DNA of 64,000 nucleotides from an alpha proteobacterium SCGC AAA536-K22 (GCA_000421325.1 ATWQ01000002.1:97393-161392), one strand, 5' to 3'; shown: positions 37,609 to 46,235, numbered from the stretch's first letter. A program made the numbers and translations. Notes: a model not told the origin generated them from the letters alone.

Positions 37609-38037
37609 TTATTTAAGTGGAAATGTTGAAGTGGCATGGCATAAAATATCATCTTTATTTTTTTCAGAAAATACTTTTGTTTCTCCAATTGCGATAGTAC
37701 TTCCAAATCTTTGAACCACACTTTCAATAATGAAATAATCTCCAAACGCAGGACGAATAAAGTTATTATTTTGTGACAGTGTTCCTCTCTGTGATTTTAA
37801 AGAGGTGTTCATAGCAATTGACATTGTTGTATCGATAACAGACATAAGAACCTGTCCGCTTAGAGCGCCCGTAACAAACTGATAATCTTTGGAGTTGTCA
37901 AGCCTAGCAACCACCCTACCCACACCTATTTCTAAAAAAGATAATTTAAGCTGTTTAACGTAAGGAGCAAAGATAAAATCATAGATTTTTTCTACATTAT
38001 CCATTGTAATAGTATCAGTTGGTAATTCTTTATTCAT
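37609..38037 (-). CDS. hot-dog fold thioesterase (PaaI-like)
   Basis: A 142-residue single hot-dog domain. VTGALSGQVLMSVIDTTMSIAMNTSL corresponds to the central helix with its conserved Gly and Asp, followed by the long strands FGDYFIIESVVQRFGSTIAIGETKVF. Such proteins hydrolyse acyl- or aryl-CoA thioesters. It lies 30 bases upstream of the oxidoreductase gene on the same strand, so the two are probably cotranscribed. Confidence 0.75.
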   Translation of the reverse strand: MNKELPTDTITMDNVEKIYDFIFAPYVKQLKLSFLEIGVGRVVARLDNSKDYQFVTGALSGQVLMSVIDTTMSIAMNTSLKSQRGTLSQNNNFIRPAFGDYFIIESVVQRFGSTIAIGETKVFSEKNKDDILCHATSTFPLK

Positions 38038-38136
38038 ATATTTACACTTAAATTAAATTGAAATAAATTGTAATAAAAAAATACAAAAAATATATTATAC
38101 TAGTGTTTGTCTAGTCATGCATTATAGGAGTTTATT

Positions 38137-38961
38137 TTGTCTAATGAAAAACATCTCTGTGACAAACCAGAGAAATTAGTTTTTCATGGTAACTTTGAAA
38201 CAAAAAGCGAAATGTCTAATGTTTTACTATTATTACCAAAAACAAAAGGACCGTTTGGTACAAAAAAGTTTAAAAAATTAATTAAAGATGATTTCAATTT
38301 ACTAGAATATGATGATGTTTTAAGCGAGAAATCAGGTTTTTTTAAAACTTCTGGTGTTATATCTCTTGAAGACAAGGCTTTAGCCATAAATATTGCTTTG
38401 GAAAAATGGAAGGGAATTAAATTTCATATTATCTGTCATTCTACTGGATGCGGTTTGGGAACGTTTTTAGCAAAGAATAATATTAAAAACTGTGAGAGTC
38501 TTATTTTAATTAGCCCTTGGAATAAAGAAGATGAAGAGTTTTCTGCATTACAAAAAAAACGAGTGAAAAATTTAGAAAACTTACAAACTATTCTGTACCT
38601 TAAAAGTGAGTATAATCTTTTATATTCCGATGAATATATTCTTAAATATAAGCTAGAATTTGATAACCACATACTTAATCAGAAAAATAAAAGTGTTGAT
38701 GTTGTTAATACAGAAAAGCGATTAAAATCAATTATTGATTGTAATATTGGATACGAACTCCATAAACTTAAACTGCCAAAGTTGTTTATCAATGCTTTCG
38801 ATGATAAATTAATGAAAGTGTATCACGGTAGAGAACTTCAGAAGCTCTGCATTAACTCAGAATTAATTACTCTTAATAGTGGAGGTCATATGCTAACAGA
38901 AACGCAAACAGATGAGTTAATTGTATATATAAAGAAATTTTTAAATTCATTAGGTAAATAA
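38137..38961 (+). CDS. alpha/beta hydrolase-like protein
   Basis: A 274-residue protein beginning with TTG at 38137, supported by TAGGAG 6 bases upstream. The nucleophile elbow CHSTGCG has Ser102, the acid is probably in NAFDDKLMK, and the histidine in NSGGHML near the C-terminus, so the triad order is right. Similarity to RutD-type or ester hydrolases is general only. It ends 1 base before the next gene, with which it must be cotranscribed. Confidence 0.65.
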   Translation: MSNEKHLCDKPEKLVFHGNFETKSEMSNVLLLLPKTKGPFGTKKFKKLIKDDFNLLEYDDVLSEKSGFFKTSGVISLEDKALAINIALEKWKGIKFHIICHSTGCGLGTFLAKNNIKNCESLILISPWNKEDEEFSALQKKRVKNLENLQTILYLKSEYNLLYSDEYILKYKLEFDNHILNQKNKSVDVVNTEKRLKSIIDCNIGYELHKLKLPKLFINAFDDKLMKVYHGRELQKLCINSELITLNSGGHMLTETQTDELIVYIKKFLNSLGK

Positions 38962-38962
38962 T

Positions 38963-39955
38963 ATGAGTATAGATCAAAAGATATCAAATAATATTCATAG
39001 TCACATTTCTATTGATGGATTAGTAATAGCAAAATTCTCTAGATCAGTTTTTGAAGAAATGCAGCTTGGAAAAATAACCGCTGCAAATTGTACCTGTAGT
39101 GTCTGGGAAAACTTTAATGAGACCATCGACAAATTAACAGTTTGGAATGATCATTTTAGAAAGAACAGCGATATTATTTGTCATGTTAAATCCTCAACTG
39201 ACATTATCAAAGCACATAAGGATGGAAAAGTTGGAATTATTCTTGGATGGCAAAATACAAGTGCTATAGAAGACGATATAAATAAGCTTGAGATTTTTTA
39301 TGATTTGGGAATTAGAGTAGCCCAACTGACATACAATACACAAAATTTAGTTGGCTCAGGTTGTTGGGAAACAAATGATGGAGGTTTATCAGATTTTGGT
39401 AAAGATGTAGTTAGCGAGATGAATAGACTTGGCATTTTAATTGATCTGTCGCATGTAGGCCCAATTACAAGTTCAGATACAATCAAATTTTCAAAATCAC
39501 CTGTAGCATATACTCATTGTTGTCCAGCAATCAAAAAACATCCTCGAAATAAAACAGATAATCAACTAAAAGAAATTGCTAATAAAGGTGGAATGATAGG
39601 TTTTGCAAGTTATACCCCTTTTTTACCAAAAGGTCATGATAGTAATATTGATGATTGTGTTGAAGCTATGGAATATCTTATTAATATTGTTGGAGAAGAT
39701 AGTGTCGGGATAGGTACAGATTGGGTTCAAGATCAGGACGTAACATTTTTTGAGTATTTACAAAAAGACAAAGGAACAGGTCGATTTGTTACAACCCCTT
39801 ATAAAGTTGTGCCCCCTATGCCTAAGGGAATATCAAAATTAAGTCAATTTCAAAATTTCGTACCAGCAATGGATCGCGCTGGATGGTCAACAAAACGTAT
39901 TGAAAAAATACTGGGAAAAAATTGGTTTTTATTTTTTAAACAAATATGGAATTAA
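38963..39955 (+). CDS. M19 (renal dipeptidase) family protein with altered metal site
   Basis: A 330-residue TIM-barrel amidohydrolase-type protein. LGIRVAQLTYNTQN, DLSHVGP (His164), AYTHCCP (His185) and GIGTDW are the M19 landmarks. The alpha-metal ligands are missing: the HxD of the usual DGHND is DGLVI (18-22), and the bridging Glu of GVEGG is Gln97 in GWQN. His164 and His185 of the beta site remain. It may be a one-metal enzyme or catalyse something other than dipeptide hydrolysis. Coupled to the preceding hydrolase. Confidence 0.8.
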   Translation: MSIDQKISNNIHSHISIDGLVIAKFSRSVFEEMQLGKITAANCTCSVWENFNETIDKLTVWNDHFRKNSDIICHVKSSTDIIKAHKDGKVGIILGWQNTSAIEDDINKLEIFYDLGIRVAQLTYNTQNLVGSGCWETNDGGLSDFGKDVVSEMNRLGILIDLSHVGPITSSDTIKFSKSPVAYTHCCPAIKKHPRNKTDNQLKEIANKGGMIGFASYTPFLPKGHDSNIDDCVEAMEYLINIVGEDSVGIGTDWVQDQDVTFFEYLQKDKGTGRFVTTPYKVVPPMPKGISKLSQFQNFVPAMDRAGWSTKRIEKILGKNWFLFFKQIWN

Positions 39956-40013
39956 AAAATTGAACAAGTAACTTTTGATTTCATATGTGATTTGTAAAAT
40001 TAAATATAGGATA

Positions 40014-40040
40014 AAAGTGGTGATCCCTACGAGATTCGAA
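40014..40040 (-). repeat. 27-bp tRNA-Glu 3'-end fragment (distal attachment-like site)
   Basis: Bases 40014-40040 are identical, and in the same orientation, to 46232-46258, which is the TPsiC loop/arm, acceptor strand, CCA and three flanking bases of the intact tRNA-Glu gene. The following bases (from 40041) no longer match, and the rest cannot be folded into a tRNA. A direct repeat of a tRNA 3' end at the far side of an insert is the standard scar of tyrosine-integrase insertion. Confidence 0.85.
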
Positions 40041-40157
40041 TCGGTAATTTACTGCATCTATGATTAACTCATCTTCGCTAATCAAAGTTCACCATATCTT
40101 TGTGTAATATAAGATAAGTTCAGTCAAGCTCAGATAGTCCAAGATGTGTCACCAAAT

Positions 40158-40173
40158 TGTCACTAAAGTGACA
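40158..40173. repeat. perfect inverted repeat TGTCACT-aa-AGTGACA
   Basis: Seven-base arms around a two-base centre. The left arm also belongs to a direct repeat with TGTCACC at 40147, 11 bases upstream. The same 11-base spacing of TGTCACC and TGTCGCC occurs at 46173-46190, at the other boundary of the island, so the words are likely binding sites of a recombinase or accessory factor. Confidence 0.6.
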
Positions 40174-40383
40174 TTTATTCTCGTACGAGTAGATTTTGTC
40201 ACCTTGTTTATATGAGGTGAAACGTCATAATCGGATATATATTTTAATTGCGATTTAAGATACATAATGAAGCGAAAATGAAATCATATATACTTCTAAT
40301 ATTATCAAAAGTGATAAGTTAAGTCGTTAATACATTTTTTCATAAGTCATCTTAAAATCAAAGCTGAATCAATTGTAGGAAAT

Positions 40384-41928
40384 TTATTGATTATGTTTCA
40401 GAAATGATTCAGTTACACTGATGCCAGCAGCATCATAGGCATCATAAATTTCGTCTGCTCCAGAAGATTTTAATAAATCTGGGTTACCCTGAGATCTTGT
40501 GGGTACTATTATTCTTCCTTTAAAACCATATTTTCTAGCCTGTTTTACCGACCAATTTTGAGCATGAAATTCAGGCAATGCTAGAATAATAGTTGTTAAC
40601 TTACCAAACCTTAATTTAGACCAAAAACCAGGGTCTTCTGCATCAGCAAATGACACTCTTTTTCCCTGTTTAAGAAGATCTAAAGAAAGGTCAGTGTCTG
40701 CATCGAAACCAACCACTTTAATATTATTTTTAGATAAATTCTCAAATATTGCATTGCCAATGCGCCCCATACCTACAATCATTACTTGAGCTTCACCACA
40801 AGTATGAGGTTGTTCATCTGGATGATGTTTTTCTCTTTCAAAATTTACTAGATATTTTTCTAATATTACATAAATTTCATGGATATATTTATTTAAAATA
40901 GACCCAATGATAAAACTTAAACTGACAGAACAAACTAAAACTGCAAATAAACTATTATCAACAATTCCAATTTTAAGCCAGTGCGCTAATAAAATTAAAG
41001 AAAATTCAGAATATGTTAAAAGTGAAATTGAAATTAGGAAGGAGGAATAAGCTCTTAAATTCACAAAAATTAATAAGAAGAAAAGTATAACTAATTTTAT
41101 AATTAGAAATAATATTATTAGTAATGACTCCGAGACAATTTCAAAACTTAAATTTAATTTCATTCCCAATGAAATAAAAAAAGCCAATAATAAAATCTCT
41201 CTTAAACTCCAAATTTTTTCAGCTAAATTTTGTGATCTTTTATAATTAGAAAGTAACATTCCTAAAATAAGGGCTCCTATTTCTCCAGTTAAACCTAACT
41301 TTTCAAAAAGATAACCTCCTAATAATAAAGCAATTAATACTGAGGCTAACAATTCTAATTCTTCACTTGTTTCTAATTTAATTAAAAACTTTTTTAAAAC
41401 AGGGATAATCAAAGGAATAAAAAGTAGGTATAGTGTATTAAATGATAAATTATTACTACTAGTATACAGTAACAAAGTTAATGCTAAAATATCTTGAAAT
41501 ATGAGTATTAAGATAGAAATTCTACCATGAAATGAATTAATTTCTTGTCTATCTTCTAATGATTTAGATGCAATAATTGTACTTGAAAATGTTAAAGCTA
41601 TACATAATAAAACCTTAACTTCTAAATTAACGTTTAAGTTTATTAAAAAGAAATAAACAAAACTTACTACTGCAGCATGAATAAAAAAAACCTTTAAAAA
41701 GGTGAAATTTAAAAAAGCAGAAGGTTTAACTTTAAGCCCAATAGAAAAAAGTAATAACTCAACACCAATTTTTGAAGGAAAATCTAGTAAACCATTTACA
41801 TCTGCAAAATTAAAATATTTGAATAAAAAACCAGAGAAGATAAAACCAATTAAAATTGGTAAAGATAAAAACTTAAAAATTTGACCACAAATTAATGCGC
41901 CACTCATCCAAAATAAAAATAATTCCAT
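40384..41928 (-). CDS. Kef-type cation:proton antiporter (CPA2) with TrkA-N domain
   Basis: A 514-residue protein: about 12 membrane helices over residues 1-355 forming the Na+/H+ exchanger domain, then a cytoplasmic Rossmann TrkA-N domain from VMIVGMGRIGNAIFENL with the NAD-contacting Asp in VVGFDADTD, ending in SGADEIYDA. This is the KefB/KefC/YbaL architecture for K+ or Na+ efflux. It is divergent from the Anbu cluster within the tRNA-Glu-bounded island, so it may have travelled with it. Confidence 0.9.
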   Translation of the reverse strand: MELFLFWMSGALICGQIFKFLSLPILIGFIFSGFLFKYFNFADVNGLLDFPSKIGVELLLFSIGLKVKPSAFLNFTFLKVFFIHAAVVSFVYFFLINLNVNLEVKVLLCIALTFSSTIIASKSLEDRQEINSFHGRISILILIFQDILALTLLLYTSSNNLSFNTLYLLFIPLIIPVLKKFLIKLETSEELELLASVLIALLLGGYLFEKLGLTGEIGALILGMLLSNYKRSQNLAEKIWSLREILLLAFFISLGMKLNLSFEIVSESLLIILFLIIKLVILFFLLIFVNLRAYSSFLISISLLTYSEFSLILLAHWLKIGIVDNSLFAVLVCSVSLSFIIGSILNKYIHEIYVILEKYLVNFEREKHHPDEQPHTCGEAQVMIVGMGRIGNAIFENLSKNNIKVVGFDADTDLSLDLLKQGKRVSFADAEDPGFWSKLRFGKLTTIILALPEFHAQNWSVKQARKYGFKGRIIVPTRSQGNPDLLKSSGADEIYDAYDAAGISVTESFLKHNQ

Positions 41929-42118
41929 TTAAGTTTTATATAAAAATAAAAAAATAATTAAATTACAACAAAAAAATAGAAAGTTATTTTGTCATAAAGC
42001 TAAATTAGAGCTTAATTATTAGGCATTATTTTAAAAATTAGAACGGATTATGATGAAATATAAATTTTTGATTTATAATCATATTTTGCCGAAATGTATT
42101 TATTAAAAAACTATTCTC

Positions 42119-43547
42119 ATGGTCTACAAAATTAAAAATATTGATGAAGCTTTTATTAGTCATAATTCAGTTAGAACCAATTATAGAAAGTATTATAATT
42201 GGTTTAACAATCAAAACTATTCTAATTTAACAAAAAAAAAATCAGAAGCTTTTAAATTTTTTAAAGATACTGGAATTACATTTAAGGTTTATTCTGAGAA
42301 CACAGATAACGAAAATCTGATACCATTTGATATTATACCAAGAATAATAAATAGAAGAGAATGGGATAAAATTGTTAAGGGTATAACTCAAAGAGTTATT
42401 GCGATTAACTTATTTCTTAATGATATATATACAAATCAAGAAATTATTAATTCAGGCATAATTCCCATTAGTTTATTAAAAAATAATTCTGCATTTTTTC
42501 CTGAAATGATGGGGCTTACTCCCCCCAATAAAATATTTAATCATATATCCGGAATTGACTTAATAAAAACCGAGAAAAATAATTTTTATGTTTTAGAAGA
42601 TAATGTGAGAGTTCCATCAGGAGTTTCTTATATGATTGAAAATAGAGATATAATGATGAAATTATTTCCTGATTTATTTTCCAAATACGCTGTAACTGAT
42701 AATAGAGATTACCCTGGTAAATTATCCAAAATTTTAAAAAATTGTTCACCTTTGAAGCGAAAAAAAAGAACCTAATATAGCTATTCTTACACCAGGCGTT
42801 CACAATTCTGCCTTTTTTGAGCATGCTTTCTTAGCTGATCAATTAGGTGCAGAATTGGTTGAGGGTAAAGATTTAAGAGTTCTTGATAAATTTTTAAAAA
42901 TGAAAACCATTGGAGGATGGGAAAAAATTGATATTTTGTACAGAAGAGTGGATGACGAGTATTTAGATCCCCTAACATTCAAAGAAGATAGTTTTCTGGG
43001 CGTGCCTGGTTTAATGGAAGTCTATAGAAACAAAAATATCACAATTGCAAATGCTCCAGGAACTGGAATAGCTGATGATAAAGCTATATATTCTTATATT
43101 CCAGAAATAATAAATTTTTACCTTGGTGAAAAAGCTATATTAAAGAATGTTAAAACTTTTAAATGCGGTAACCGAAATGATTTAAAATACGTATTAGATT
43201 TTATCGGTGATTTAGTAGTAAAGGAGGTACATGGATCTGGGGGATACGGCATGTTAATTGGTCCATTATCCAATAAAAGTGAAATTTCTGAATTTAAAAA
43301 TAAAATTTTAAAAAACCCAAATAATTATATCGCACAACCAACATTATCTTTGTCTACTTGCCCAATCTTTACCAAAAAAGGGTTATCCCCGAGACATGTT
43401 GATTTGAGACCATTTGCTTTATTATCAAATGACGGTGTATCTGTAACAAATGGCGGTCTTACAAGAGTAGCATTAAAAAAAGATTCTTTAGTAGTTAATT
43501 CTAGCCAAGGCGGTGGTACTAAAGATACTTGGGTATTAGGTGAATAA
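42119..43547 (+). CDS. circularly permuted ATP-grasp protein, frame broken by one base
   Basis: Predicted peptide/amide ligase of the DUF404/DUF407 circularly permuted ATP-grasp family. The first 218 codons contain the substrate part with FYVLEDNVRVPSGVSYMIENR, and end at 42775. One A too many in the A8 run at 42760-42767 is the cause: with seven A, the reading continues KKEPNIAILTPGVHNSAFFEH and joins the second part (VEGKDLRVL onward, ending HVDLRPFALLS and SSQGGGTKDTWVLGE). The corrected product is 475 residues, the usual length. An A10 run at 42232-42241 in the same gene is in frame. First gene of the Anbu cluster. Confidence 0.88.
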
Positions 43548-44473
43548 TGTTAGGAAGTACTGCAGATTCTTTATTTTGGATGTTTAGATATATTGAAAGG
43601 GCCGAGAATACTCTTTGTTTAATAGAAAGTGGTTTTCAACTTCATCTCATTTCTTCCAAAAATCTAAAAAACGAGTGGGATGCAATTCTTAAAACTAGTT
43701 CGATTAGGCAATTTTTTGTAAAAAATAATACACAACTTGATAGTCTGAAAATTATAAACTTTATGTTTAAAGATGAAAAAAACTCTAATAATATTTATCA
43801 GTTAATCTCAAAAGCAAGAGAAAACGCAAGAAGATCTAGAGTTGCTATCACTCTTGAAGTTTGGGAGTCGGTCAATACTTGCTGGCTATACTTAAATGAA
43901 CAGACTAAAAAAAATGTGACTGAGAATAAAGTCCAAACTCTTATAAAAAATATTAGAGAAAAAATTGCCCTTATTTATGGTTTTTTACAGAAAACTATGT
44001 TGAAAGACGAAATCATGAGTTTTTGTAGTTTAGGCACATATATCGAAAAATTTAATAATACTGCAAGAATATTGAATACAAGACAATATTTACTTGTTGA
44101 AGAAAAGTTATATGGATTGGAAAATTACAATAATTTTCAATTAGAGATGATTTTAAGATCTATTTCATCTTACAGATCCTTTATGTGGAAAAATCAAAAT
44201 ACAATAAACTCTAAAAAAGTATCAAATTTTCTAATATCGGACAAAGATATGCCAAGGTCATTAATCTTTTCTATTCAAGAAACTCTAAGATGTATAAAAG
44301 TCATACATAATAGGAATATTTATAAGAGCAAATGCTATAAAACAGCCCAACAAATTCAAAAAAAAATAAAATCAAGAAGAATGTTTTCTAATAATTATTC
44401 ATTTTTAAATGATCTAATAGAATTAAATATGAAATTAGCTAATGAAATAGAGGAAGAATTTAATTTTCACTAA
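43547..44473 (+). CDS. alpha-E domain protein (DUF403)
   Basis: A 308-residue, all-helical protein. The N-terminus MLGSTADSLFWMFRYIERAENTLCLIE is the signature of the alpha-E family, and ARENARRSRVAITLEVWESVNTCW is the second conserved segment. These proteins always accompany circularly permuted ATP-grasp proteins and probably form a scaffold or partner of the ligase. It overlaps the ATP-grasp stop by one base and is followed by the transglutaminase gene after 5 bases. Confidence 0.9.
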   Translation: MLGSTADSLFWMFRYIERAENTLCLIESGFQLHLISSKNLKNEWDAILKTSSIRQFFVKNNTQLDSLKIINFMFKDEKNSNNIYQLISKARENARRSRVAITLEVWESVNTCWLYLNEQTKKNVTENKVQTLIKNIREKIALIYGFLQKTMLKDEIMSFCSLGTYIEKFNNTARILNTRQYLLVEEKLYGLENYNNFQLEMILRSISSYRSFMWKNQNTINSKKVSNFLISDKDMPRSLIFSIQETLRCIKVIHNRNIYKSKCYKTAQQIQKKIKSRRMFSNNYSFLNDLIELNMKLANEIEEEFNFH

Positions 44474-44478
44474 AATTT

Positions 44479-45288
44479 ATGATTTTAAAAATTCAGCAAA
44501 AAATAAATTATGATATTAATGGTACAGTAAATTTTGGCTATAATAAGTTAATACTAACTCCACAGAATGACTACAATCAAATAATTAAATTTTGGGATAT
44601 TAGTATTGAAGGAGGTAAGAAAGAACTTAGTTCATCTGATCATTTTGGTAACTTGGTCGATTTAGTAAGCATAGAAAGCAATTCCACAAAAATTAAATAT
44701 GATATTGTTGGAGAGATTGAAACCAAAAATACAAGCGGAATTACTAAAACTTCTAAACAGGACTTACCACTTTGGTGTTATACTTCTGATACTAAGCTTA
44801 CGAAGCCAGGCAATCATATATTCAGCTTTTATAAAAAAAATCCTATAGATTTCAGTAATATAATCAAAAGTCTTCATGCTCTATCTAATAAGATTAGATC
44901 AAGTATAAAATATAAAAGTGGAACAACTGATTATAAAACTAACGCTGAAGAGGCATTCAGGAATAAAGTAGGCGTTTGTCAAGATCACACTCATATATTT
45001 TTATCTATCCTGCGATTAAACAACTTACCATGCAAGTATGTGAGTGGTTTTTTTCTACCAAAAAATAAAAATCAAAATCTTGCCATGCATGCCTGGGCTG
45101 AGGTTTTTGTTGAAGATTTAGGATGGATAGGTTTTGATATATCCAACGGTGTTTCCCCGGATGATAGTTACGTTGTTATAGCAAAAGGTTTCGATTATAA
45201 TAACATTGCACCAGTTAGAGGTGTTATTAATGGTTTATTTGTTGAAAATCAAAATTTAGAATTAAGTATTGAAAAATTGGATCAATAA
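44479..45288 (+). CDS. transglutaminase-like cysteine protease/peptidase
   Basis: A 269-residue protein with the bacterial transglutaminase N-terminal beta domain (residues 1-90) and a core domain with the full triad: Cys167 in GVCQDHTHI, His204 in MHAWAEVFV and Asp220 in IGFDISNG. Such proteins are thought to cleave or transfer peptide amide bonds. Its position between alpha-E and Anbu is the conserved order of the predicted peptide-modification cluster. Confidence 0.92.
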   Translation: MILKIQQKINYDINGTVNFGYNKLILTPQNDYNQIIKFWDISIEGGKKELSSSDHFGNLVDLVSIESNSTKIKYDIVGEIETKNTSGITKTSKQDLPLWCYTSDTKLTKPGNHIFSFYKKNPIDFSNIIKSLHALSNKIRSSIKYKSGTTDYKTNAEEAFRNKVGVCQDHTHIFLSILRLNNLPCKYVSGFFLPKNKNQNLAMHAWAEVFVEDLGWIGFDISNGVSPDDSYVVIAKGFDYNNIAPVRGVINGLFVENQNLELSIEKLDQ

Positions 45289-45300
45289 GTTGGACAAAAA

Positions 45301-46032
45301 ATGACTTACTGTGTTGGATTAAAATTAAATCGTGGCCTAGTGTTCATATCAGATACCTTAACTAATGCTGGTATTGACAATATAAATACTAATAAAAAAA
45401 TGTTTAATTGGCACAAAAAGAATGAAAAATGCATTGTCTTACTTACATCTGGTAATCTAGCTACATCTCAAGCTACTATAAATCTAATAAATGAGGGTAT
45501 TGAAGACTTTGAAAATAATGAAAATAACATTCTAAAAGCAAATTCAATGTTTCAAGTAGCAAGAATTATAGGAAAAATTTTAAGAAATATTGCAAGTGAA
45601 TACGCATCTGATGGACAAGTTGGTGAAAATCCTTATTCATCTACGTTTATACTTGGCGGGCAATTTAAGGGACAAAGCCATAAGTTATTTTTAATTTATC
45701 CAGAGGGTAATTTTATTGAAGCATCAGAAGATCAACCTTTTTTTCAAATTGGCGAGACTAAATATGGAAAACCTATTTTAGTACGAGCATTGGAACAAGA
45801 TGCAACTTTTGGAGATTCCATAAAACTTTTATTGGTATCTTTTGATAGTACTATGAAAGCTAATGTTTCTGTTGGAATGCCAATAGATATTTGCACTATT
45901 AAAAAAGACCAATATAAACTTAACAAACAAATTAGAATAGAAAAGAATGACCCATATTTTCAGGAAATTTCTAATGGTTGGGGACAGTCTCTCAAAAAAA
46001 GTATTAAAGAACTTCCATCATTTAATTTTTAG
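45301..46032 (+). CDS. Anbu proteasome-like peptidase
   Basis: A 243-residue Ntn-hydrolase related to HslV and 20S beta subunits. Removal of Met1 exposes Thr2 (MTYCVGLKL) as nucleophile; Asp18 in FISDTLTNAG and Lys32/Lys33 occupy the supporting positions. The family called Anbu forms open helical or ring assemblies and does not pair with an ATPase here: no hslU or other unfoldase is near. It ends the ATP-grasp/alpha-E/transglutaminase cluster, 12 bases after the transglutaminase stop. Confidence 0.92.
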   Translation: MTYCVGLKLNRGLVFISDTLTNAGIDNINTNKKMFNWHKKNEKCIVLLTSGNLATSQATINLINEGIEDFENNENNILKANSMFQVARIIGKILRNIASEYASDGQVGENPYSSTFILGGQFKGQSHKLFLIYPEGNFIEASEDQPFFQIGETKYGKPILVRALEQDATFGDSIKLLLVSFDSTMKANVSVGMPIDICTIKKDQYKLNKQIRIEKNDPYFQEISNGWGQSLKKSIKELPSFNF

Positions 46033-46172
46033 ACATTATAGTAATTTAATTTTTACTTTTAATGTTTCATTCTAGAGTTTTGTCAACGACACTTTTTACC
46101 TCTAATATTTATTGCTTGAGGATTAATTTCTATAAATTAATTAATTGTATAATACATATTCTCGTAGGAATT

Positions 46173-46190
46173 TGTCACCAAAATGTCGCC
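46173..46190 (+). repeat. TGTCACC / TGTCGCC direct repeat next to tRNA-Glu
   Basis: TGTCACC (46173-46179) and TGTCGCC (46184-46190) are 11 bases apart, matching the spacing of TGTCACC and TGTCACT at 40147 and 40158. The word ATTCTCGTA occurs upstream of a TGTCACC in both places (46158 and 40177) and resembles an inverted copy of the tRNA-Glu 3' arm. Probably remnants of recombinase arm sites. Confidence 0.5.
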
Positions 46191-46194
46191 ATAG

Positions 46195-46217
46195 AAAAAT
46201 TAAACTGAGAAACTCAA
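46195..46217 (-). terminator. weak hairpin-plus-T terminator after tRNA-Glu
   Basis: On the minus strand TTGAG-TTT-CTCAG (46217-46205) forms a five-pair stem (one G-U) followed by a T-rich tail with TTTTT at 46199-46195. It lies 18 bases beyond the CCA end of tRNA-Glu. The stem is short, so the call is tentative. Confidence 0.35.
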
Positions 46218-46235
46218 TAAAATCAATGGGTAAAG

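Larger units (their letters stand above)
39956..40383. other. 428-bp gene-free region holding the distal island boundary
   Basis: No open frame of coding quality is seen. The region contains the 27-bp tRNA-Glu fragment (40014-40040), an imperfect hairpin just beyond it, a series of TGTCACC-like words (40147, 40158, 40197) and a perfect palindrome (40158-40173). From about 40205 to 40383 the sequence is AT-rich without recognisable sites. It fits a decayed integrase attachment region. Confidence 0.7.

Noticed and set aside
40018..40095. A second complete tRNA gene starting from the tRNA-Glu-like 3' end
   Set aside because: Only the 27-bp end matches. Bases beyond 40040 do not restore the T-stem, and no anticodon arm or acceptor 5' strand can be formed, so it is an attachment-type fragment.
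46033..46235. An integrase remnant downstream of tRNA-Glu
   Set aside because: No open frame longer than a few codons and no recognisable tyrosine-recombinase residues; only short repeated words remain.
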